Shown here: positions 9,146 to 19,000 of the stretch, piece by piece
How positions within the stretch are numbered: position 1 is the first letter of the stretch
Layout of the letters: every line of letters begins with the position of its first letter
Source: Henriciella litoralis
Lineage (GTDB): Bacteria; Pseudomonadota; Alphaproteobacteria; Caulobacterales; Hyphomonadaceae
Reading direction: 5' to 3'
DNA: 64,000 nucleotides
Assembly: GCF_002088935.1 (NCBI RefSeq)
Contig: NZ_NCSS01000004.1
Location: 124,001 to 188,000, forward strand
Position numbers and translations under genes: made by a program
Notes under the pieces: generated by a model
What the model saw: the letters and a program-made list of their open reading frames with translations, nothing else
What the model was told of the DNA's origin: nothing
The model's database searches: none

Positions 9146-10114
9146 TCAGGCGGCCGCGTCATGCGGCTTAAGGGCTTCGTTCAGTCCGCGAACAAAACCA
9201 GGCGCTTCTTCCTTCAAAAGCTCGATCAGCTGACGCTCACCGGCATTTACCGATTTGTCCCAGCCAAGCCGCTTCAGAAACCAGTTCTGCTCGTCGCCCG
9301 TAAGAACCCGCCCTGATTTGCTCGCGGTCTCACGCGCCATGTAACGGGCCCGGGCAGCGGATTCTTCGCTATAGCTGATGCTGGAAAACCAGTCGCCGCT
9401 GGTGAACGCGTCGGCCATCCGGCCAAAAAAGCCGCGCACATCCGCCCTGCTATCCTGGAACCAGGCCTCACGGGCCAGCGCATCTGCCTCTGAAATCGGG
9501 TCTGGATGGGCCGCCGACAGAAGATGATTGAGGATGCCCTTGGCGAACACATTGTTCCAGCTGCGCGAATTCGAAGCGCCTGAAACGGCGTCATTAGTGC
9601 GGAACAGGACATTCGCCTCATGACGGGTCACCCAGAGGGAGCCCTCGCCGGAGGGGGCGCTAAGGACCGAGCGCATCCGCTCTGCCATCGCATCGCTCGC
9701 TTTACCGTCCTCAATAATGCGATTTGAAATGGCTTTCAGCGTAAAGCGTGACAGCGATTCTGGCGCACTGTCGGCATGGCGCAGGAGCGCCAGTAGCAGA
9801 TCTATCTCGCCTTCGGTTTCAATATGCCCATCGCGCTCAATTTGCGCCTGCAGCCAGTCAGCCTCATCCTGGCTGACCCAGCCTTCTGGCGCCTCACGTA
9901 CGATCAGGAAATCCTTGATCGCTTCGATGAACCGTCCGGTCCACTCAGAATCCGTTGCGCTAAATTGATCATTGAGTTTGAACAGCGCCTCTGCCTCGGC
10001 GCGGCTGACAATCCCGTCGGCATAGACTTCATTGACGATCTTGCGCGCCTCGCTTCCGCTGAGGTCACCGAGTTGCGCGATACGCGCCATCATCAGTTGC
10101 ATCTCTTCATTCAT
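9146..10114 (-). CDS. Conserved hypothetical protein, all-helical, possibly TerB-like repeats
   Basis: A soluble protein of about 322 residues without signal peptide or membrane segments. It consists of short amphipathic helices, with repeating phrases of the type VSRAEAEALFKLND, VSQDEADWLQAQIERDGHIET, VTRHEANVLFRTNDAV and LTGDEQNWFLKRLG. These repeats, each placing an acidic loop before a hydrophobic helix, resemble tellurite-resistance TerB-like or EF-hand-like helical repeats, but I cannot assign a family firmly. The ATG at 10114 (MNEEMQ) is preferred, with GAGGCAGGG upstream; the frame extends to an ATG at 10159 without a ribosome site. Its 3' neighbour is pccA, about 170 bp away; its upstream neighbour is the BLUF gene. 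Confidence 0.6.
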   Translation of the reverse strand: MNEEMQLMMARIAQLGDLSGSEARKIVNEVYADGIVSRAEAEALFKLNDQFSATDSEWTGRFIEAIKDFLIVREAPEGWVSQDEADWLQAQIERDGHIETEGEIDLLLALLRHADSAPESLSRFTLKAISNRIIEDGKASDAMAERMRSVLSAPSGEGSLWVTRHEANVLFRTNDAVSGASNSRSWNNVFAKGILNHLLSAAHPDPISEADALAREAWFQDSRADVRGFFGRMADAFTSGDWFSSISYSEESAARARYMARETASKSGRVLTGDEQNWFLKRLGWDKSVNAGERQLIELLKEEAPGFVRGLNEALKPHDAAA

Positions 10115-10219
10115 CGCGACGATACCCTGCCTCACAAGTCTCTGCCGGCAGGGTTGCATGAATCAGTTTCGATAGAGTTAGCAGGTCTGCCCGCTCTTTA
10201 TCGAAGCCCGCGTCCGGGG

Positions 10220-10630
10220 CTATCGCATCCGGATGAACTTCGAGAACATATAGAGCAAGTCCCGCGGCATGGACGGATTGAGAAGCGTATCGACCGAATC
10301 GTCCTTGCGAACGACCATGGTTGATGAGCCTTCATCATCGTCAACGCGGTGATAATTCATTGACCAGTCAGGAAATGCGCGGGTCTCAATGGGCTCGCCA
10401 ATGATCTGCGTCACACCAAAGTGCCGATCATCGTTTTCGATGCGGCTATAGATGTCGAGAACCTCGTCGCGCTGGCCTTCAAGCGCCTGCATGAAGGCGC
10501 GACCATTGTGGGCCAGGAAGCCCGTTATATAGCGCTCATCATTATTGGACTGCGACACATTGAGGATATTCTCAATGTCGGCATCCCCAAGATGCTCGGT
10601 TGCTCTGCTAACATATACCAGACGGTACAT
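10220..10630 (-). CDS. BLUF-domain blue-light sensor, single-domain
   Basis: A 136-residue protein made almost entirely of a BLUF (sensor of blue light using FAD) domain. The residues that define the photocycle are present with the correct spacing: Tyr6, Asn30, Gln48, Trp89 and Met91, matching Tyr21, Asn45, Gln63, Trp104 and Met106 of AppA. Other landmarks are LVYVSRA, ITGFL, FMQALEG and the RH of DDRHFGV. About 35 residues after the core form the cap helices usual for short BLUF proteins (PixD-like), which act by protein-protein contact. No output domain is attached and no obvious partner lies next to it; the following genes encode an aldehyde oxidoreductase. Confidence 0.93.
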   Translation of the reverse strand: MYRLVYVSRATEHLGDADIENILNVSQSNNDERYITGFLAHNGRAFMQALEGQRDEVLDIYSRIENDDRHFGVTQIIGEPIETRAFPDWSMNYHRVDDDEGSSTMVVRKDDSVDTLLNPSMPRDLLYMFSKFIRMR

Positions 10631-10842
10631 CGTGATCCGTTCCTCGGAATGTCCAATTCGACGTGTAGAGAAACGAGCGGTCTCAACCTATCGGTGTGGC
10701 GCACAAAAGCTAATGAAAACCGGGCGGTCTTCCCAATTATCCATAGCTGATTTTTGCGAGTTTTGCCAGATCAAGCGCAGGATCGGCCGCAGTTACTTAC
10801 CGTGAGGATAGACCTGAATCTGACGCCCCTGCCCCGCTCACA

Positions 10843-13032
10843 TCAGACGGCTGGCAGACCTTCAAGCAGCTTGTCCAGTGTGACCGGATAGTCCCGAACG
10901 CGTACGCCTGTAGCATTATATACAGCGTTCGCGATGGCCGCGCTGACACCGCAGAGCCCCAGCTCGCCCACGCCCTTGGCTTGCAACGGCCCGGCATGCG
11001 GGTCCTGTCCATCAATGAAGATGACCTCCTGGCGTGGAATATCTGCATGCACCGGTACTTCATATCCGGCCAGATCGTGGTTCGCGAAGAAACCGCGCTT
11101 GGTATCGACCGCGAGGTGCTCCATTAGCGCAGCGCCGACCCCCATCGTCATTGCGCCAATCACCTGGCTGCGGGCCGTGAGCGGATTGAGGATGCGTCCG
11201 GCATCACAGACCGCCAGCATACGGCGCACCCGGATCGTGCCTGTCGCGGCGTGCACGCCGACCTCGGTGAAGTGCGCCCCGAACGTCGAGACCACATACT
11301 TGTCACGCGCATCGCCAAATTCAGCATCATCCTCGCCAACAAGCTCGCCCGTCGCCGCAATCCGCGCCAGTGGCATTGAGCCGTTCTCGAACTTCACCTC
11401 GCCATTGGCGAAACTGACATCCGCGCCAGCATTCTCCAGCCGTCCGGCGATCTTCTTTCGAAGGTCCAGACACGCCGCATAAACGCCGGCCGTAGAACTG
11501 GCCGCGCCCCACTGGCCACCAGAGCCGGACGAGACTGGAAATGCGGAGTCGCCCAGGATGACATCGACCTTCTCGATCGGCAGCCCAAGCATCTCAGCGG
11601 CGGTCTGTGCGATAATTGTGTAAGACCCGGTGCCGATATCGGTCATGTCGGTCTCTACGATGAGCTTTCCACCTTCAACGAGGCGCACGCGCGCGCCAGA
11701 CTTTGTAGCCGGTGACCCTCGATAGGCTCCGGCAACACCAGTCCCGATCAACCACATGCCATCGCGCTCAAGCTCGCCCGGGCCGGTGCGCGGCGTCCAG
11801 CCGAATTTTTCAGCGCCGGTTTTCAGGCACTCAACGAAATTGCGCTGGGAGAAGGGTCTGCCCGAATCGAGCGGATCAACCTGCGCATCATTGCGAATGC
11901 GGAACTCGACCGGATCCAGCGATAGCTTCTCGGCCATCTCGTCCATCGCGATTTCCAGCGCCATCAGCCCCGATGCTTCGCCCGGAGCGCGCATGGCATT
12001 GCTTTCAGGCAGCCCAAGGGTCGCCACCTGATTGCGCACCAGAAACGACTTGCTGCCATAGAATTTGAGTGTCTGGCTCGTCGCGTTTTCACCGCTACCG
12101 TCCGGCAGGGCGCCAGACGTATTGTCATGCCCCAGCGCCACGATCTTGCCATCACTGGACGCGCCGATCCGGATTCGCTGGATTGTTGCAGAGCGATGGG
12201 TCGTGTTGTTGAAGACCATTCCACGCGGCAGCATCATTTTAACCGGCTGGCCGGTCTTGCGCGCAGCAAGCGCTGCAAGCACGCATTCGGCGCGCAGGAA
12301 CAGCTTCGCCCCAAAGCCGCCGCCAACATAGGGAGAATCAACGCGGATGTTCTCCGCAGGCATGTCCAGCGTGGTCGCCAGCGCCTCAACGGTCCATTGG
12401 ACCATCTGGTTTGACGTCCAGACCGTGAGCTTGTCGCCCTCCCAATTTGCGACGGTCGCGTGCGGCTCCATCATGGCGTGGCTCTGACACGCCGTGCGAT
12501 AAGTCTCGTCCAGCTTGACGTCTGCATTGCCAAACGCATCGTCGAAGTCACCTGTATCAGCGGCTGGATCGACATCATCCTTGCTCAGGCGGTCATGCGC
12601 CGCCTCAAGATCGAATTCTGCTGGCGTTGTCTCATACTTTATGTCCAGCAGCGCTGCGCCAGCGCGGGCCTGCTCAAACGTTTCAGCCACTACAACGGCG
12701 ACGGCCTGATGATAGTGTTGCACCTCAGCGCCGCCGAAGAGACTGGCCGTGTTCCAGTCGGACAGTGGCAGAGGCTTCACGTCCGTCGTCAGGATGACAT
12801 CAACAACGCCCGGAGCAGACCGGGCGGCGTCCGCATCAATCGACGCAATGCGACCTTTCGCGATCGCCGCGCCGACCGGATAGGCGACGAGCTGAGGACC
12901 CGTCACATCGTGGCGCTCATAGGCATAGGGCGCGAGGCCGGACGTCTTGAGCGGACCGTCAATGCGCGAGGTGGTCTTGCCAACAAGGGCGAGGTCACCT
13001 TGGTAATTGTCGTCCAGGTCGTCGAATTTCAT
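10843..13032 (-). CDS. paoC: Molybdopterin-binding subunit of a PaoABC-type aldehyde oxidoreductase
   Basis: A 729-residue large subunit of the xanthine dehydrogenase family, which binds the molybdenum cofactor and carries the active site. Its N-terminus (VGKTTSRIDGPLKTSGLAPYAYE) and overall length fit PaoC/YagR, the large subunit of E. coli periplasmic aldehyde oxidoreductase. Conserved segments include GGGFGAK (Moco binding), RAPGEASG, and the C-terminal GVGELGLCG with the catalytic Glu. It is last in a three-gene minus-strand operon, 3 bp after the FAD subunit. Predicted to oxidise aldehydes, possibly aromatic ones, to acids in the periplasm. The exact substrate is not evident. Gene symbol by resemblance to E. 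coli. Confidence 0.88.
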   Translation of the reverse strand: MKFDDLDDNYQGDLALVGKTTSRIDGPLKTSGLAPYAYERHDVTGPQLVAYPVGAAIAKGRIASIDADAARSAPGVVDVILTTDVKPLPLSDWNTASLFGGAEVQHYHQAVAVVVAETFEQARAGAALLDIKYETTPAEFDLEAAHDRLSKDDVDPAADTGDFDDAFGNADVKLDETYRTACQSHAMMEPHATVANWEGDKLTVWTSNQMVQWTVEALATTLDMPAENIRVDSPYVGGGFGAKLFLRAECVLAALAARKTGQPVKMMLPRGMVFNNTTHRSATIQRIRIGASSDGKIVALGHDNTSGALPDGSGENATSQTLKFYGSKSFLVRNQVATLGLPESNAMRAPGEASGLMALEIAMDEMAEKLSLDPVEFRIRNDAQVDPLDSGRPFSQRNFVECLKTGAEKFGWTPRTGPGELERDGMWLIGTGVAGAYRGSPATKSGARVRLVEGGKLIVETDMTDIGTGSYTIIAQTAAEMLGLPIEKVDVILGDSAFPVSSGSGGQWGAASSTAGVYAACLDLRKKIAGRLENAGADVSFANGEVKFENGSMPLARIAATGELVGEDDAEFGDARDKYVVSTFGAHFTEVGVHAATGTIRVRRMLAVCDAGRILNPLTARSQVIGAMTMGVGAALMEHLAVDTKRGFFANHDLAGYEVPVHADIPRQEVIFIDGQDPHAGPLQAKGVGELGLCGVSAAIANAVYNATGVRVRDYPVTLDKLLEGLPAV

Positions 13033-13035
13033 CGC

Positions 13036-13986
13036 CTACTCCTTCGCCGCTGCGAGCAGACCAGCGAGCGTGCGCTCCGCCAGAACCAGCTTGAAACGAT
13101 TGTCTTCTGTGGGGTTTGCCTCACGGAACAGCTCAGCCATCACGGCCTTTGCGCCATTGGGCAGCTGCGCGTCGGCACTATCCTTGCGCCAGGGTCGCGG
13201 CGCGACGCCGCCAAGCGCAACCCGGCCCGTGCCATCCGTCTGCAGGATCAGCGCGACCGATACCAGCGCGAATGCATAAGAGGCCCGATCACGGATTTTC
13301 TCGTAGAAATGGCGTCCACCTACAGGCGCTGGAAGCACGACATGGGTGATCATCTCACCCGGTTGCAGCGTCGTTTCCACTTCCGGCGTATCGCCAGGCA
13401 GACGATAGAAATCCCCAAGCGGGATCTGACGCGAGGTGCCATTCGGCGATGTTGTCTCAACAACGGCGTCCAGCGCCATCATCGCGACCGCCATATCGCC
13501 CGGATACGTCGCGATGCATTTGTCACTGGTGCCGACAACGCCGAGCTGACGGCTCTCACCGTCCAGCGCTGAACAGCCAGACCCGGGCTCGCGCTTATTG
13601 CAGTCCATATTGGTGTCGTAAAAATACGGGCAGCGCGTGCGCTGAAGCAGATTGCCGCCTGTCGTCGCCTTGTTGCGCAGCTGTCCTGACGCCCCGGCCG
13701 CAATGGCACGGCTGAGAACACCATAATCCCGGCGAACCACCTCATGTGCCGACAGCGCGGTATTGGAGACAAGCGTCCCGATCCTCAGACCGCCCTCCTC
13801 CGTCGCTTCAATCTTGTCGAGACCAAGTCCGTTCACATCAACGAGGTGCGTCGGCACCTCGATCTCGAGCTTCATCAGGTCCAGCAGATTCGTCCCGCCA
13901 GCGATGAACTTCGCGCCTTCGTTCTGGGCAACGGCGCCCGCTGCCGCAGAAACACTGGTCGGCTTTTCATAGCTGAACGCTCTCAT
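13036..13986 (-). CDS. paoB: FAD-binding subunit of a PaoABC-type aldehyde oxidoreductase
   Basis: A 316-residue FAD subunit of the xanthine dehydrogenase family (CO dehydrogenase flavoprotein fold) with the FAD motif [15 protein letters not shown] near residue 30 and [15 protein letters not shown]. It contains the extra cysteine cluster of PaoB/YagS, in [20 protein letters not shown] followed by GCSALDG and [15 protein letters not shown], which in the E. coli protein binds an additional [4Fe-4S] cluster. It passes electrons from the small-subunit [2Fe-2S] clusters to FAD. It starts at an ATGA overlapping the stop of the small subunit, so the two are translationally coupled. Confidence 0.9.
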   Translation of the reverse strand: MRAFSYEKPTSVSAAAGAVAQNEGAKFIAGGTNLLDLMKLEIEVPTHLVDVNGLGLDKIEATEEGGLRIGTLVSNTALSAHEVVRRDYGVLSRAIAAGASGQLRNKATTGGNLLQRTRCPYFYDTNMDCNKREPGSGCSALDGESRQLGVVGTSDKCIATYPGDMAVAMMALDAVVETTSPNGTSRQIPLGDFYRLPGDTPEVETTLQPGEMITHVVLPAPVGGRHFYEKIRDRASYAFALVSVALILQTDGTGRVALGGVAPRPWRKDSADAQLPNGAKAVMAELFREANPTEDNRFKLVLAERTLAGLLAAAKE

Positions 13987-14633
13987 GTGTCGCTCCCTGC
14001 GACGTCTTCAATCGCGTCCAGAATGTTCGAGTAGGCTCCGCACCGGCAGATATTGCCGCTCATCCGTTCGCGGATTTCATCGGGGGACAATTTGACCGGG
14101 GCCGTAAGATCGCCCGTGACATGGCTTGGAATGTTCTGCTTGATCTCTTCCAGCACAGCCTTGGCCGAACAGATCTGGCCGGGCGTGCAATAGCCGCACT
14201 GATAGCCATCATGTTTGACGAAGGCCGCCTGCATCGGATCAAGACTGTCTGGCGTCCCGACCCCTTCAATCGTCGTCACCTCATCGCCATCATGCATCAC
14301 CGCCAGCGACAGGCAGGAATTCACCCGCTGCCCATTCACCATGACCGTACAGGCACCGCATTGGCCGTGGTCGCAGCCCTTCTTTGTACCGGTCAGTTTC
14401 ATGCCTTCGCGCAGCGCGTCGAGCAGCGTCACGCGATTGTCCACGAATAGTTTCTGATCGACCCCATTGACTGTCAGGGTCACGACAGAACTCGACGGAT
14501 TTCCATTGGCCATGCGGTTGACTACCTTTTTCTGTGCAGCGGCCCCGACAGGCAGGCTGATAACGAATGAAGACGCAGCGCCAACGACGATGATCTCTCG
14601 TCTGGACGGTCTGAGGTGCTGATCTGAAGCCAT
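13983..14633 (-). CDS. paoA: [2Fe-2S] subunit of a PaoABC-type aldehyde oxidoreductase, Tat-exported
   Basis: A 216-residue iron-sulfur subunit. It has a twin-arginine-like leader ([14 protein letters not shown], then a hydrophobic stretch ending near AAAQ) that would direct the folded complex to the periplasm. The plant-type ferredoxin cysteines are in [21 protein letters not shown] and the second cluster cysteines in [11 protein letters not shown] and [17 protein letters not shown] stands 7 nt before the ATG. It is the first gene of the paoABC-like operon, divergent from the following 2OG-oxygenase-like gene. The Moco-insertion chaperone PaoD found next to E. coli paoABC is not seen in the flanking genes. 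Confidence 0.92.
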   Translation of the reverse strand: MASDQHLRPSRREIIVVGAASSFVISLPVGAAAQKKVVNRMANGNPSSSVVTLTVNGVDQKLFVDNRVTLLDALREGMKLTGTKKGCDHGQCGACTVMVNGQRVNSCLSLAVMHDGDEVTTIEGVGTPDSLDPMQAAFVKHDGYQCGYCTPGQICSAKAVLEEIKQNIPSHVTGDLTAPVKLSPDEIRERMSGNICRCGAYSNILDAIEDVAGSDT

Positions 14634-14878
14634 TTAGGTCCTCCGGCTCAATTTCAAGGCGCCGTGGCTCGCTTGGGAGAGGATCACCCTCCCCTGCAGA
14701 CCAAAGCCTCGGCACGGAGAAAAACCCGAAGGCCATGTGCCAGCTTACGGTAGAGACTCCCCGGCAAGCCTGCCGGTTCCGGAAAACGTCGAGTGAGCTG
14801 AAATTGGAAACATCTGGAACGCCGCGCCCTTGGGGTCAGACGCTTGCCTCGCATGGCGGGCGCGCCTAACAATCGGAT

Positions 14879-15487
14879 GTGCTTCCAAATGTCTGTATCT
14901 TCGATGACTTCCTGAAAGATCCGTCTGCCGCGCGGCAGAAGGCGCTCGAGCTTGTCGCCAACCCAATGGAAAACCGCGGAAACTATCCCGGTCAAATGTC
15001 CGGCAAGCCGCTGGAAATTCAGGGGCTCAGCGAGACGGTGTCGCGCCTTCTGAACGTCAAGCTGGCGGCCGCCGCAGATACGGTACACAGCCATTGCCGT
15101 CTGACATTGAAAAATGACCGGGGTCGCAGCGGCGTTCACATCGATCCATGTCAGTATTCCGGCATCCTGTTTCTGAGCGACGAAGCCAACAGCAAGGGCG
15201 GAACCGATTTCTTCAGACATAGACGAACCGGACTCGACTATGTGCCGACCAGAGCGGACCAGATGCTCAAGGCCGGCTATTCGGACCCCAACCGTCTGAT
15301 CGAGGAAGTGGTCAACCGCGACTCCAATAGCCCGGCCAAATGGGAACGCACGATGCGCGTCCCGATGCGCTTTAATCGGCTTGTCCTGTTCAATCCGTGG
15401 ATGTTCCACAATGCAGGTCCCGCTTTCGGCACGGACGCTGCCTCAGGCCGTCTGGTCTGCCTAATGTTCTTTAATCGGGCGCTATAG
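14879..15487 (+). CDS. DUF6445-like protein, putative 2OG-Fe(II) oxygenase fold
   Basis: A 202-residue soluble protein opening with PNVCIFDDFLKDP, a phrase common at the start of small prolyl-hydroxylase-like proteins. It carries an apparent Fe(II)-binding triad: His87 and Asp89 in GVHIDP, and His177 in FNPWMFHNAG, with Arg191 in SGRLV in a suitable position for 2-oxoglutarate. The segment GGTDFFRH lies between. It resembles DUF6445 proteins, which have no proven substrate. The start is a GTG; a stop codon three codons upstream fixes the N-terminus. The ribosome site is weak. It is divergent from the aldehyde oxidoreductase operon and followed 30 bp later by a lipoprotein gene. Confidence 0.65.
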   Translation: MLPNVCIFDDFLKDPSAARQKALELVANPMENRGNYPGQMSGKPLEIQGLSETVSRLLNVKLAAAADTVHSHCRLTLKNDRGRSGVHIDPCQYSGILFLSDEANSKGGTDFFRHRRTGLDYVPTRADQMLKAGYSDPNRLIEEVVNRDSNSPAKWERTMRVPMRFNRLVLFNPWMFHNAGPAFGTDAASGRLVCLMFFNRAL

Positions 15488-15517
15488 GTCGCCCTCAATC
15501 TCACTGGGAGTGAAGCG

Positions 15518-16000
15518 ATGGCCAAATCAAAAAAGACAATGTCCGGTCTCGCCATGGGGGCTGTGTTGAGCGCCTGCATGCAGCCCGGTGACCCTTCAGA
15601 CACTGAGAGCCTGACGGCCGGCACAGAGGCCGCTCCAAAGCTGACGCGACCAACCGGCGCCGTTCAGTCACCGGGCCCCGGCGCGCCATCCGGTCCTGTT
15701 TCCGATCTCACCGCCGCGCAAATTCCAGGCGACTGGGATCTGGTGACCGAGACGGCCGAACCGGTCGCCATCACACTGACGGGTCGGGAGGGCTTGAGCG
15801 TTGGCCAGGTGGAGATGCAGTCCGCCTGGACGCAGACAGGTCCTGCCCCAACCACATGGCTCTACCTCGCCTATGGGCAGCTTACCCTGGTGGACGAAGA
15901 CGGCACTGCGGTGTGGACGGGCGAGGTCAAAGGCGACGCCTTCTCTGGCACTCTCAACGCCACTGGCCAAACTGCCGATCTGGTCACTCGCGCCGACTGA
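15518..16000 (+). CDS. Small lipoprotein of unknown function
   Basis: A 160-residue predicted lipoprotein. The N-terminus is basic (MAKSKK), followed by a short hydrophobic stretch and the lipobox LSAC with Cys20. A Pro/Gly/Thr-rich linker follows, then a compact domain with alternating strands (QIPGDWDLVTE, AITLTGREGLSVGQVEMQS, AYGQLTLVDEDG, WTGEVKGDAFSGTLNATG), which looks like a small beta-barrel of the META/lipocalin type, though this is only an impression. GGAG is placed 7-8 nt before the ATG. A strong hairpin terminator follows. Confidence 0.7.
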   Translation: MAKSKKTMSGLAMGAVLSACMQPGDPSDTESLTAGTEAAPKLTRPTGAVQSPGPGAPSGPVSDLTAAQIPGDWDLVTETAEPVAITLTGREGLSVGQVEMQSAWTQTGPAPTTWLYLAYGQLTLVDEDGTAVWTGEVKGDAFSGTLNATGQTADLVTRAD

Positions 16001-16025
16001 ATTTTCCCATAAGAACCCATAAAAA

Positions 16026-16053
16026 AAGGCCTGCGTCCGATGACGCAGGCCTT
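16026..16053. terminator. Bidirectional hairpin terminator
   Basis: A perfect 12-bp stem AAGGCCTGCGTC / GACGCAGGCCTT with loop CGAT, preceded by an A-run and followed by TTCTTAATT. It sits between the lipoprotein gene and the convergent autotransporter gene and can serve both strands. Confidence 0.9.
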
Positions 16054-16077
16054 CTTAATTAGATCAACAATCAGGCC

Positions 16078-19000
16078 CTAGAACTTGACCGTCAGGCTAC
16101 CGCCGATGGTCGTCTGCTCGAGGTCGTCGCGGCTGAGCGTCTGCTTGACGTTCAGGGAGCCAACGATGCTGGAGCTGAGATCGACATCCAGACCAGCCTG
16201 GACTTCAACCCAGAAGTCATCTGGATCCTGGCCGGTCAGAACGATGGAACCGGTGGTTGGCGCCGCAGCGAACGTACCGACGACGACATCCTCATCAGAA
16301 TTGAGGTCGTAGACACCGAAGGCACCAGCGTTCAGGCGAACACGGCCTGATTCTGTTGCATTCCAGTCTGCGACACCGCCGAACGACACTTGCGTGCTGC
16401 TCACCGTGCGGCCGTCCACTGCGAGAGCGATCGGACCACCAGTTTCGGTGTAGGCATCGAAATCGACGCTCAGGTGATCAATGCTGAGGCTAGGCGTGAA
16501 GCTCGCGACACCCGAAGAGTGGGTGAACACTTTACCAACAGACGCACCGATCATCATTTGATCCGCATCGGTTTCGCCAGCTGCCGAGTAGGACGTTCCG
16601 CCTGGAATGGTCACGTCACGGCGCATGTCGTAGCTGTAGCTACCGAGGCTTGCATAACCGTCAACGAAGCCTTCGAAGGCGAACGGCGCGGAGCCGTAGA
16701 CACCAACCGAGCCACCATCGGCATCAGCTGAACCGATAGCATTGTTGAGATCGCTCTCTGCTTCGGCATAGCTACCGAAGATACCGAGCACAGCTCCGTT
16801 CTCGAACTGCTGATCAAAGCCACCTGTGACCGTGAAGCCTTCGACGTCCGTGTCACCGCGACCGGTGAAGGCCGTTTCAAACTGACCGGTGAAGAAGTCG
16901 ACGTTCAGGAAGCCGCCGAAGCCAGGCTTCATGTCGTAGGTCTTGGTTTCGACTTCCGATTCCGTTGCAGCGAGCTGCGAAGCAGCTGCGGCGAAAGCCG
17001 ACTGGCTGTTAGAAGCGGCAACATCGACGGCATTCGCCGGTGCTGTCGTCGTGAAGCCACGTTTGCCGTTGCGAACATCGCGAAGACGTGAGTCGAGACG
17101 GTTGGACAGGGCTTCACCCATCGACAGAGCGACCTGGCCTGACGCGATTGCGTCGTCTGGCGAGATCAGATCGAAGGCTGTTGCCACATCGGCTGCTGCC
17201 AGAAGGTCAACCGCACCATAGAGGCCCGAGAGATCGTCATAGCTGCCGCTGCGTGCTGCATCGAGTGTGCGGGCATAGGATTTCTGAACCTCGGTCGCAT
17301 CTGCACCCAGGAAGTCCTGGTATGCCTGAGCTTCAACCGAGACAGTCACCGCACCATCATTGATCGAGATGTCGCCAAACAGAACGCCATCGCCAACTCC
17401 GGTAACACCAGCAAAATCACCGTCCACATCACCGTCGATGTTCACGAGTGAGTATTCCTGACCGAAGGCTGGGCCACCATCAAGATAACCAAGCGCGATG
17501 ATACCGCCGAGCGATGCGTCGCCCGTGACGTTCAGCGTGTCGGAGCCATCTGCACTGACATCCATGAGCAGCGCGCTGCCCGAAGACAGGACAAGCGATC
17601 CATCGATGGTCAGCTCACCAATCGTACCTGGCGTGCCTGGCGCGATGCCACCGGCAACGTTCGTCAGGAACGGCGTCGTGACGGTGCCGTTACCGCTGAG
17701 GATGCCCATCATGAGAAGATAGTCACCGACAGATGTCAGAGAGCCATCGACATTCATCAGGCCGCCCGCTTGCGTGACGTCGATGAGGCTCGTGAGGGCA
17801 CCATCAGATGTGATGTTGAGACCGGCTTCTGCGCCAGAAAGCGTGAAGCGATCAATCTCGACAGAGCTCGACAGTGTGGTCGTACCAGCACGCGACAGGG
17901 TCACGTCGAAGTACTTGCCACGAACGCCGGCAGCAGCATCTGGATCCTGGTTGTCTGGCACAAAGTCAGTTGCACCCGGCAGACCATTGTCGATCGTTGC
18001 TGGTGGCAGGGCCGCATCAACTTGCGGCGCATTGTCAGCAAATTCAACACCGGTTGCGGCACCTGCAGATGCAGCGGCCTCATCCGTTGTAGCAGCCGAG
18101 TTTGCAGTGAAGTTGATGCCTTCAAAGCCGTCTGAATTCAGCAGGTCGCCAAGAGAAACCCGGCCGATATTGTTCGACACGGTTTCAGTCGACTGCTCTT
18201 CTTCATCGTCGACAGTTGGGCCAGGGCGGGCTGGGTCAACAGGGTCACCCGTCGAGAGGTCCTGACACGCGTCACCGACATTGTCGCCTTCAGGGTCAAA
18301 ACAGACCACACCAAAGTCGTCGTCCGTTCCGGCAATGCCGGCTGCAGGTTCATCAGGGAAGCCGTTCACGATGTTTCCATCGGCGTCGATGATGCGGTAA
18401 TTCGGGTCAAGTTCGCTCACCCAGTGGCTTGCGTCTTCCCAGTTACCGTCACCTTCCAGCGCGCTGACATAGCGGTAAGGGTTCACTTCAGCGATGTAGT
18501 CATAGAACAGGTACAGCGGCTGATAAAAGCTCTGCGTGCCGTACGAGCTGAACACCTGACCACCAAAGAAGCGCGAACCACCGGACAGAACACCGATGAC
18601 GAGGTCTTCGTCGGTGATGTCGTTATTTGCCGCATCAAGGATCAGCGGGCCACCGGAGTCACCACCAGCCGTCGTGGCTTCATTCGCGAGCGGCTCATCC
18701 TGATAGAGGTTGAAGTCGTATGGGTTGGTCTTGTTCGGATCATCGAAATCGAGGTGGTAGAGATCCTGTGGCAGACCTGATGCGGAACCGAAAAGGAACT
18801 CGTCGCGAGCATCAAAAGATGTCAGCGCGCCCAGCATGTTTTCGGCGGCGCGGCGGCGCCAGTCGATGCCCTGGATGTCGCCCTGCGTTCCGTTACCGCT
18901 ACGGCCATAGCCAGTGATGTTGACGTGATATCCTGTGCCATTGACCGGATCTTGCGTCGGCGTTGGCAGCGCGGAGAATAGAAGGGCCCAGGTCGGAATG

